Assembly (NCBI RefSeq): GCF_026013965.1
Contig: NZ_CP110341.1
Coordinates: forward strand, 2,852,001-2,916,000
From: Brevibacterium sp. JSBI002
GTDB lineage: Bacteria; Actinomycetota; Actinomycetes; Actinomycetales; Brevibacteriaceae
Length of the DNA: 64,000 nt
Direction of reading: 5' to 3'
Below the pieces are notes generated by a model. That model was not told the origin of the DNA. It saw only the letters and a list, made by a program, of their open reading frames with translations, and ran no database searches. This document shows, piece after piece, positions 57,458 to 64,000 of this stretch. Position 1 is the stretch's first letter, and every line of letters begins with the position of its first letter. Position numbers and translations under genes: made by a program.

Positions 57458-58726
57458 TCACACGAGATGCTTTAACCGATGCTCCTCGACCCGCTGGGCG
57501 ATCACCTGCTCGCTTGACCGGATGAAACGGGCCATCTGCGCCCCTGGGCTCGTGTCACCGAGATAGAGCTGGGCGATCGCCGCAACAGACCCGGCTTGCG
57601 CGACTGCCTCGGCGATGGCGTCGACGACATCGGCTTCACCGGTGGATCCGACTGTCGGACACAGATCCATCAGGCCGCCTTCGAGCACCTCTGCCTGAGG
57701 TTCGTGAGGCTGGACCATCACGAGGGGTTTTCCAGAGGCAAGCCAGTCGAAGGCGACCGACGTCATCTCGACCACGGCCAGGTCGGCCTCGTCCAACTGC
57801 CACGACACGTCTGGACTCTTGTCGAGGAACCCACGCCGATCGGACTCGACGATCTCCGCCACGTCTTCGACAGCCTTCTCAAATTCGTGGCACATCACCC
57901 CCGTGCGCGGGTGCGGGCGGAAGATCACTCGGTATCCGGCTTCCAGCAGCGAAGTGACGAGCTGCGTTCCGTTGTAGGCGATGGTGCCGTACGCCATCGA
58001 CGGAGAGTCACCCTCCCACGTGGGCGCATAGAATACGGCTTGCCCATCCGGGGACGCCTCTTTGAATTTCTTCCACTCGTGCGGAACCGAACGGGGGCGG
58101 TCGAGCTGCGGTCGTCCGACGTCGAACATGCGATCGTCGCTCATTCCGTAAAGAGCCTGCTGGACGCGTTCCCTTGCAGCCCGGCCGGCGGTGAAGACAT
58201 AGTCGTACCCCTTGAGCTGGTTGGAAATCATCGAGATCTTCTCGCTCTCGCCGTGGCTGAGGTGCACGTGAGCGGGCTCGGGGTAGCGCAGCGCTTGGAA
58301 ATTGCTGGTTCCCTGGTTGACATAGAAGACGGCACGGAGACTCGGGGACTGCATGAACTTGTCGAGGCCGCTGGTCAGGCGTGAGAACCGCACCGGGAAC
58401 GAGGTGATGCTCTTCAGGTACTCCGCCACCGGGGCATTGCGGACAATGATCCCGAAAGGCTGATCCCCATGACCGGCTTCCTTGAGCCGCGCTTCGAGTT
58501 GCTTGAAGGGCCAGAACCACTGCTCGAGCTGGTAAACCGAGGTGAGGTCACCGGCGAAGTAGCCGGCTGCGACGAAATGGTCATCGTCCTGCGGAGAGAA
58601 TTCGTCTGGCAGTCGCGATTCACGGACGCGTTCCCGCAGTCTCTGAGCCACGAGTTTGGCGACCGACTGCGCGAAATTGGCGCCGCGAACAGCGGTGTGC
58701 GGCAGATCTGCCGGTAGGAAGGTCAT
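57458..58726 (-). CDS. CDP-glycerol glycerophosphotransferase-family protein, TagB-like
   Basis: The 422-residue protein has VHLSHGESEKISMISNQLKG, YVFTAGRAARERVQ, YAPTWEGDSPS, the PHPR motif (FRPHPRTGV), and AVVEMTSVAFDWLASGKPLV, where the usual TDxSS becomes VEMTS. It is first in the seven-gene minus-strand operon (57458 to 48214), 103 bases upstream of tagD. It resembles the protein at 46860 throughout, so the two are paralogues, perhaps a primer and an extender. Acts at the inner membrane. Confidence 0.88.
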   Translation of the reverse strand: MTFLPADLPHTAVRGANFAQSVAKLVAQRLRERVRESRLPDEFSPQDDDHFVAAGYFAGDLTSVYQLEQWFWPFKQLEARLKEAGHGDQPFGIIVRNAPVAEYLKSITSFPVRFSRLTSGLDKFMQSPSLRAVFYVNQGTSNFQALRYPEPAHVHLSHGESEKISMISNQLKGYDYVFTAGRAARERVQQALYGMSDDRMFDVGRPQLDRPRSVPHEWKKFKEASPDGQAVFYAPTWEGDSPSMAYGTIAYNGTQLVTSLLEAGYRVIFRPHPRTGVMCHEFEKAVEDVAEIVESDRRGFLDKSPDVSWQLDEADLAVVEMTSVAFDWLASGKPLVMVQPHEPQAEVLEGGLMDLCPTVGSTGEADVVDAIAEAVAQAGSVAAIAQLYLGDTSPGAQMARFIRSSEQVIAQRVEEHRLKHLV

Positions 58727-58892
58727 GGAGACTATTGTGCATGCCTATCTGTGTCCGACCTGAACTCGACCTCCGTTCCTGCTTGATCGTGGTGAGCTCT
58801 CACGCGATATGGTCGGCGTCGCCAAGAGCATCCTCACAGCATGCACCTCGCACCTCGCGTTCTTCTCGCGTGAGGGGTACGCCCCGAAGAGA

Positions 58893-59276
58893 TCAGTCTT
58901 CGAACAGCGGTGCGAAGCCTGCGGGCAGCTGTGAGCGGAGATCGTCGACCTCGCCTTCGGAGACTGCGGCGTCAAGCGTCGAGATCACCGCACGCGCGTA
59001 GGCGCGGGCGGTATCAGGATCGATCCCCTCGCCTAGCTGATCAGCCAGACGACGGAGGAAATCATCGACGTCGTCGGTCAGCGGCGCCTTCGAGCCGTGC
59101 CGTTGGAGCGGCTCTTGCAGTTCGGCAGGAAGCTGGGCGGCCAGATCCGCCGCCTCGCCGCCCTTGAGCTGTTTGCCGAGGTTATCCAATACCGTCCGGG
59201 TCACGACGGCAGCGCTTTCAGGATCGCCGGGCCCGCCGGTTTCGGTGACGTTTTTGAGGAACTCATCGCTGCGCAT
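58893..59276 (-). CDS. DUF2267 protein
   Basis: A 127-residue small helical protein of the DUF2267 family: VVTRTVLDNLGKQLKGGEA then DLAAQLPAELQEPL, and a second half with the same build (AVISTLDAAVSEGEVDDLRSQLP), so a two-repeat structure. It is probably a cytoplasmic stress-related protein, but its function is unknown. ATG 59276 follows GAAGGTGTTTGAAC. It is next to a DUF2795 gene, 60 bases downstream, in the same orientation. Confidence 0.88.
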   Translation of the reverse strand: MRSDEFLKNVTETGGPGDPESAAVVTRTVLDNLGKQLKGGEAADLAAQLPAELQEPLQRHGSKAPLTDDVDDFLRRLADQLGEGIDPDTARAYARAVISTLDAAVSEGEVDDLRSQLPAGFAPLFED

Positions 59277-59336
59277 GTTCAAACACCTTCTTCCGATTCG
59301 CAGTCTTCTGTCACGTCGTCGGTGCACCGGCCGATC

Positions 59337-59561
59337 TCATCGGTGGACCCCTCCGGGGGCGTCGCCTTCGGGCTCCTGTGGGACTGCTTCGACGACATCG
59401 TCCTTGTTCTCGAACTGTCGATCCGGCAGAGCTTGCAGGGCCTGAAGTGTCTTCGCGGTGGCCGAGCGTTCGGTCGCGTAGTCGATGAGCTCGGTCTTCG
59501 AGGCGGGGAATTCCATCCCCTGCAGGGCCTTCTCTGCACGAAGTTCGTCACGTGTGGTCAT
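59337..59561 (-). CDS. DUF2795 protein
   Basis: This 74-residue product shows the DUF2795 core: ALQGMEFPASKTELIDYATE followed by TLQALQALPDRQFENKDDV. Such small proteins are common in actinobacteria and near stress genes; the role is unknown. ATG 59561 follows GAAGGAGAAACACC; the longer frame upstream covers the fossil of another gene. It probably shares a transcript with DUF2267 downstream. Confidence 0.85.
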   Translation of the reverse strand: MTTRDELRAEKALQGMEFPASKTELIDYATERSATAKTLQALQALPDRQFENKDDVVEAVPQEPEGDAPGGVHR

Positions 59562-59574
59562 CGGTGTTTCTCCT

Positions 59575-59753
59575 TCATCTGTGATTCGTATCTGAGGTGA
59601 GGATGACTTCATCGCGTTTGTCGCCCATGATCTCGCCGAGGACTCTTTCCGCGTCCCCGGCCGAGTAGAGGTTGGCTGTATCGATGAAGTTCACTCCACG
59701 GTCCAGAGCCTCGCCACGTCGTCGGGTGAGCACGTGTGCGGACTGTGCCCTCA
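59575..59753 (-). pseudogene. Aldo/keto reductase fragment
   Basis: The minus strand reads ...TRRRGEALDRGVNFIDT, ANLYSAGDAERVLGEIM and GDKRDEVILTS, ending in DTNHR and a TGA at 59575-59577. That is the active-site block of aldo/keto reductases, with the Asp and Tyr in place. Only ~55 codons of a ~320-codon gene remain and no start is near, so it is a decayed copy. Confidence 0.7.
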
Positions 59754-59807
59754 CGCTCTCAGAATGACGAAGCCTTCGCTACCCCTCCCGTGATTCGAGT
59801 GAAAGGG

Positions 59808-61061
59808 CTACAATCCTCGGCTGCCCTCGCTGATCCGCTTCTCACTCTTGTCGATGAGGTGGACTCCGACGAGGTCGCCGGTGATGTTGATCATCGTCGC
59901 CCCCATTCCGAGCAGAACGTCGACACCGGCGACCAGAGCGACGGTCTCAAGCGGGAGACCGGCTTGCTGAAGCAGGATCGTCAATCCTATGAGTCCGGCG
60001 CCGGGGACTCCTGCGGTGCCGATCGAGACGAACGTGGCCGTGAGGACGATCGCGCCGAGTTCGAGCACGGACATGTCATGGCCGACGATGTTGGCAGCCA
60101 GCACCACCGACGCCCCCAGACGGATGACCGCCCCGTCCATGTTGATGGTCGCACCCAATGGGATGACGAAGCCTGCGACCTCTTGGCGGATATTTGCTTT
60201 CCTAGTCGCCTCCAGCGACACAGGGATCGTCCCTGAGCTGCTCTGAGTCGTGAACGCCGTGGCCATCGGCGCACCGGCGACGCGGAAGAATCCGCCGACC
60301 GGAATTCGATTGAGCAGCAGCAGCGGAATATAGACGAGGAGTATCTGCGCTGCCAGACCGGCATAGACGACGCCGGTCAGTTTGCCCAGGGCCGCCAGGG
60401 CATCGATTCCTTGGCTGCCGATATCGCTCGCCACCAGGGCTGCGATACCGAACGGCGCAAATTGGAGTATCCCTCCAAGGATGCGGAACGTCATCTCCTT
60501 GGCCGCAAGTACGAGGTCGTACACGAGCTTCCCGAAGCCGGAGATCGTCGAATCGGACGAGCGGCGCATACCTGCCATCGTGAGACCGACGATCATGGCC
60601 ACGAAGATCAGAGCGAGGATGTTGCCGTCGACCAGAGCCTTGAAGATGTTCTCGGGGAATATGCCGACGAGCTGGTCGACGAATGAGGGGGCCTCGGGTG
60701 TCTCTGCGCCTTTCTCAGGGCGTTGGAGACCGGTCCCCGGTTTGACCAGAAGGGCCAGGGACAGACTGATGACGACGGCGGCGATCGTCGTGAGGATGTA
60801 GAAGGCGAAGGTCTTGAAGGCGACCCTGACGAGGTTTCCGGGGCGCGTGCTGTTGACCGCGTCGATCAGCGTCACCATGATGATCGGGATGACGATCAGC
60901 TGGAGGAGGTTGAGCAGGATGTCACCGATCGGTGACAGCACCTGCGCCTTCTCTCCGAAGACGAAGGCAACGATGAGTCCGAGGACGAACCCGGCCGTCA
61001 TCTTCAAGAAGAGTGCTGTATCCCGGTAGCGGCGCCAAAGGCGGGAGAATATTCGTGGCAT
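59808..61061 (-). CDS. Dicarboxylate/amino acid:cation symporter (DAACS)
   Basis: The 417-residue membrane protein is a GltP/DctA-like symporter: eight spans, hairpin loop with TTQSSSGTIPVSLEAT (the SSS motif) and the substrate/Na-site segment with GATINMDGAVIR, and near the end GIPGAG-like TAGVPGAGLIGLTILLQQAG. It takes up glutamate, aspartate or C4-dicarboxylates with cations. It stands alone and its start faces that of the corA gene, with ~230 bases between. Confidence 0.93.
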   Translation of the reverse strand: MPRIFSRLWRRYRDTALFLKMTAGFVLGLIVAFVFGEKAQVLSPIGDILLNLLQLIVIPIIMVTLIDAVNSTRPGNLVRVAFKTFAFYILTTIAAVVISLSLALLVKPGTGLQRPEKGAETPEAPSFVDQLVGIFPENIFKALVDGNILALIFVAMIVGLTMAGMRRSSDSTISGFGKLVYDLVLAAKEMTFRILGGILQFAPFGIAALVASDIGSQGIDALAALGKLTGVVYAGLAAQILLVYIPLLLLNRIPVGGFFRVAGAPMATAFTTQSSSGTIPVSLEATRKANIRQEVAGFVIPLGATINMDGAVIRLGASVVLAANIVGHDMSVLELGAIVLTATFVSIGTAGVPGAGLIGLTILLQQAGLPLETVALVAGVDVLLGMGATMINITGDLVGVHLIDKSEKRISEGSRGL

Positions 61062-61293
61062 GGTCTACGGCTCCGTGCTCTCATGCTCCTCGTGGTGGGC
61101 TTCCGGTCCGCGACGATGCCGACCGGTTGCCACTCTAACCCCATCTGCGCACAAGCGCAGTCAGAGATTTGGCGCAGGCACCGCACCCGGTCTGAGAATT
61201 CGACGATAAAGTATTTCGCTCCCACTTGCTGCGTCCTGAGGCCGACAGAGGTGTGCAGTACCGTTGAGGAGCTGTCAGAGGAAAGGGAGCACA

Positions 61294-62424
61294 ATGGCAA
61301 GAGTCCGCAGAGACAAGCCCGAACGACCGTCACTGCGCAAGCGACCGGCGGTGGGGTCAGAAGCGAAGTCCACCGAGTCACCGACGCTGTTCAGCCGCCG
61401 CATCATCGACAGCGAACCGCGGGAGATGAACGTCGTCCGGTCCTTCGCCGACGCGCTGTCTGCACATGACCCGGACGGCTCCGGCTCGTCCGTTCCCGGT
61501 TCGATCACGCAGATCGTCATCCCCAGGCCCGCTCCCGGGCTGTTCGCGGAGGTCGCCTCGACGTGGGACCTGCATCCGGTTCTCGTCGATGACCTCTTCC
61601 ACGCGAACCAGCGGGCCAAGGTCGAGCGATACGGTGATGTGCTCTTCGTCGTCCTCAAATCAGCGGTCTATATCGACGCGAAAGAAGAAGTCGAGTTCAA
61701 CGAGTTCCACCTTCTCATGAAGGATGATGTGCTCGTCATCATCTGTCAGGGAGACCGCTTCATCGACGGCACACCGATTCCGGCGGACACCAGCGGAGTC
61801 CAGGAGTACTTCACGAACGAGAAGCGCAGCTGGGCGAAAGACCGCGAACTTCTCGCACTCGGACCAGAAGCGCTCATGTTCCGCCTGCTCGACACCGTGG
61901 TCGACGGGTACTTCCCTGTTCTCGATGGACTGCAGGACGACAAAGACGGGATTGAGAGGCAGGTCTTCAGTGGGGACACTGCCGCCGCCGAGCGCATCTA
62001 TCTCCTCAGCCAGGAAGTGATCGATGTCCTCCACAACTCCACCCACCTCAACCGACTGACGCAGGCACTCGGAAACGGGGCCGCCAAGTACGCGATCCCC
62101 GATGACCTGCGCGCCTACCTCGATGACGTCACCGACCACCTCACCCGGGTTCTCGCCGAGGCGGGCGAACTCCGTGAGGCCCTGTCGCAGATCCTCAACG
62201 TCAATTCCACCCTCGTCGCGCAGCGGCAGAACGAGGACATGAAGAAGATCTCCGGCTGGGCAGCGATCCTCTTCGCCCCCACCCTCGTCGGAGCGATCTA
62301 CGGCATGAACTTCGACGATATGCCCGAACTCCACTGGGCTTTCGGCTATCCGATGGCGTTGGGGCTCATGCTTGGGTTGGGAGTCGTTCTCTACGTCGTC
62401 TTCCGAGTCAAGAAGTGGATGTGA
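61294..62424 (+). CDS. corA: CorA-family magnesium/cobalt transporter
   Basis: The 376-residue protein has the long cytoplasmic alpha/beta N-domain and two C-terminal spans with the selectivity motif YGMNFDDMPELHWAFGYP, the CorA GMN. It forms a pentameric channel for Mg2+ (and Co2+). ATG 61294 is preferred, since GAGGAAAGGGAG lies close upstream; a start 30 bases earlier has no such site. The gene is divergent from the symporter. Confidence 0.94.
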   Translation: MARVRRDKPERPSLRKRPAVGSEAKSTESPTLFSRRIIDSEPREMNVVRSFADALSAHDPDGSGSSVPGSITQIVIPRPAPGLFAEVASTWDLHPVLVDDLFHANQRAKVERYGDVLFVVLKSAVYIDAKEEVEFNEFHLLMKDDVLVIICQGDRFIDGTPIPADTSGVQEYFTNEKRSWAKDRELLALGPEALMFRLLDTVVDGYFPVLDGLQDDKDGIERQVFSGDTAAAERIYLLSQEVIDVLHNSTHLNRLTQALGNGAAKYAIPDDLRAYLDDVTDHLTRVLAEAGELREALSQILNVNSTLVAQRQNEDMKKISGWAAILFAPTLVGAIYGMNFDDMPELHWAFGYPMALGLMLGLGVVLYVVFRVKKWM

Positions 62425-62537
62425 GTGGGGAAACCTGTGGGGATGGGACCACGGCCATGCCACCCACCCCACCCTTCTCCCACCGCAGCACAGGGCTAGG
62501 CTGAAAGTAACCCAAAGACATGTCAGAAAGAGGAGTC

Positions 62538-63143
62538 ATGGCTACACCACAGAATCCCACGAACCCCACAGGCGCCGTCCGCTCCCTGATGACCGAGCTC
62601 GGCAAAGGCGCCTTTTGGGCGGTGCTGATCCGCGGCATCCTCGCCGTCCTCTTCGGAATCCTCCTCCTCGCCGCACCCGCTGCAATGGCAGTGGCTCTGG
62701 GAATCTGGGTGGGCGCTTGGCTCATCGTCGACGGCGCCCTCGAGATCACCCATGCACTGCACGCTCGCAGGCAGAACCTCTCGTGGGGTTGGGAGCTGGG
62801 CGCAGGCATCGCCTACGTCATCGGCGGCGTCATCATCATGATCATGCCGCTGTCGTTCGCCGTCATGGGCGGCACCGTCATCCTGCTGATGATGGCGTCG
62901 GGAATGCTCATCCGCGGCATCCTCAGCGTCGCGTCGAAATCATTCAAAGGATGGTCGAAGGCCGTCGGCGTCCTCGACATGATCTTCGCCGTCATCATGT
63001 TCATCGTCGTCTTCTCCAACCCGGGAGCTGCATTGCTCGCGCTGGTTTGGATCATCGCGATCTACACGATCATCTTGGGCATCTTCCTCATCATCATGGC
63101 CTCCGTCGGCCGCTCGCATACGAAGCAGGCCTTCGGAAACTGA
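62538..63143 (+). CDS. HdeD-family multi-span membrane protein
   Basis: A 201-residue protein with about six hydrophobic segments in three pairs, each with FGI/GxWxGAWLIVDG-like turns (ALGIWVGAWLIVDGALEI), matching the HdeD/DUF308 family first known from acid resistance in E. coli. Its role in actinobacteria is not known. ATG 62538 follows GAAAGAGGAGTC and is better than the ATG at 62520, which lies in the ribosome binding region. A hairpin follows. Confidence 0.88.
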   Translation: MATPQNPTNPTGAVRSLMTELGKGAFWAVLIRGILAVLFGILLLAAPAAMAVALGIWVGAWLIVDGALEITHALHARRQNLSWGWELGAGIAYVIGGVIIMIMPLSFAVMGGTVILLMMASGMLIRGILSVASKSFKGWSKAVGVLDMIFAVIMFIVVFSNPGAALLALVWIIAIYTIILGIFLIIMASVGRSHTKQAFGN

Positions 63144-63150
63144 CTAACCC

Positions 63151-63187
63151 ACGGTTCGTGTCGGCCGTTCGATGAAGGGCCGACCGT
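63151..63187 (+). terminator. Hairpin after the HdeD-type gene
   Basis: GTCGGCC at 63160-63166 pairs with GGCCGAC at 63178-63184, extended by ACGG/CCGT outside. It is a GC-rich stem without a T-run, typical of actinobacterial terminators. Confidence 0.4.
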
Positions 63188-63305
63188 ACGGGCCCGGGCG
63201 GCCGCCTCGGCGAGGTCAATCATCTCCCAGCCGTTCGCCCACTCTGCGAAGAACGTTCACGGCGGCTTCGCCACAATATAACCTGTCCTCCATAGCGTCG
63301 GGGGC

Positions 63306-64000
63306 GTGAATACACAGAGAGCAACATCCCAGCGCACCCGTCCATTCACCATCCTCGCCACCGCGGTCCTCACTGCCTCGGCCACCTTCGGCGTCGGCCT
63401 CGCCCCCGCGGCAGCCGCCGGGCTCGGCTCCGCCGGCGACGCACCAGGACTCGGCTCCGCCAGCGATTTCACCGCCCCTGATAAGGTCGCCGACATCGAA
63501 TTCACGACCACGATCTCCCACCGAGGCGGCGCCGACGTCTATCCGGAAGAATCCATGGAAGGATTCACCGCCTCGGCGAAGGACGGATTCCTCCCCGAGA
63601 TGGACATCCAGTTCCTCGAAGACGGCACCCCCGTTCTCATCCACGACGACACCGCCGACCGCACCCTCAACGGCGTGACCGGACCCATCCGGGACCTCAG
63701 CCGGGAGGAATGGGACGCAGCCACGATCAAGCACCCGGCCGGCGGAGAAGAAGCCGCCACCGTCACCCTCGACGAACTCCTCGACGAGATGGGCGGCGAG
63801 GTCGTCCTCGTGCCCGAGATCAAACCCGGGGCCACCCCCGAGGAGGTCGACCGGGTTCTCGACGAATTCGACGAACGCGGGTTGAAGGACTCCCTCGTCG
63901 TCCAGTCCTTCGACTTCGAAGCGGCGAAGACGATCGCCGACCGCGGATACACCTCGCTCTACCTCATGGGCTCGACCATGCCGAAGGAATCACCGGCAGA
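63306..64000 (+). CDS. Secreted glycerophosphodiester phosphodiesterase, 5' part
   Basis: The gene runs off the right edge; 231 codons are visible from GTG 63306. A signal peptide (about residues 1-38: basic start, hydrophobic Ala/Thr-rich core, APAAAAG) precedes a GDPD domain with ISHRGGADVYPEESMEGF, the His-Arg and Glu site, then DIQFLEDGTPVLIHDDTADRT (the Asp/His pair), VPEIKPG and VVQSFDF. It hydrolyses glycerophosphodiesters to glycerol 3-phosphate and an alcohol; outside the cell it could also trim glycerol-phosphate teichoic acid. Confidence 0.9.
   Translation, partial: MNTQRATSQRTRPFTILATAVLTASATFGVGLAPAAAAGLGSAGDAPGLGSASDFTAPDKVADIEFTTTISHRGGADVYPEESMEGFTASAKDGFLPEMDIQFLEDGTPVLIHDDTADRTLNGVTGPIRDLSREEWDAATIKHPAGGEEAATVTLDELLDEMGGEVVLVPEIKPGATPEEVDRVLDEFDERGLKDSLVVQSFDFEAAKTIADRGYTSLYLMGSTMPKESPA

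Overview
The window is high-GC actinobacterial chromosome. The best guess is Brevibacterium or a close relative. This rests on the overall gene style, a sortase-anchored choice-of-anchor G surface protein, a fused RmlC-RmlD protein, an Rv2629-like protein, PTH2-type peptidyl-tRNA hydrolase, and a large teichoic-acid locus of the kind known from that genus. It is an inference from protein families, not from a marker gene: no rRNA or tRNA gene, CRISPR array or phage was seen.

Layout. 1-28.7 kb is mostly core metabolism and stress genes: Dps, L-2-hydroxyglutarate oxidase, a very large Ala-rich LPXTG surface protein, dGTPase, peptidyl-tRNA hydrolase, an esterase, two membrane proteins (YihY/BrkB and AI-2E transporter types), a PAP2 phosphatase, a DEAD-box RNA helicase behind a foldable leader, a photolyase with two SDR-type genes, an Rv2629/Vms1-like protein, a quinone-reductase-like MDR, two tiny acidic proteins, and a five-gene peptide-type ABC transporter operon headed by an unusual XRE-TetR fusion regulator.

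28.9-58.7 kb is a cell-wall glycopolymer (teichoic acid) locus with lower and more uneven GC. It holds two large GT2 proteins, dTDP-rhamnose synthesis (rmlA, rmlB and an rmlC-rmlD fusion), three CDP-alditol:polyol-phosphotransferase-type proteins (TagB/TagF), an IspD/TarI-type cytidylyltransferase with an SDR epimerase, two polysaccharide pyruvyl transferase proteins (one fused to a GT8-like domain), a TagE-like glucosyltransferase, an acyltransferase-3/SGNH protein, a GT2, a CDP-alcohol phosphatidyltransferase-like enzyme and TagD. Together they suggest a rhamnose-containing, pyruvylated and acylated poly(polyol phosphate). In the middle (31.0-35.0 kb) an ISL3-type element was itself split by an IS21-type element with a clean 6-bp duplication, and gene remnants lie on both sides.

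58.7-64 kb returns to housekeeping and stress genes: DUF2267 and DUF2795 proteins, a fossil of an aldo/keto reductase, a dicarboxylate/amino-acid:cation symporter, CorA, an HdeD-like membrane protein, and the start of a secreted glycerophosphodiester phosphodiesterase that runs off the window and could act on glycerol-phosphate polymers or lipids.
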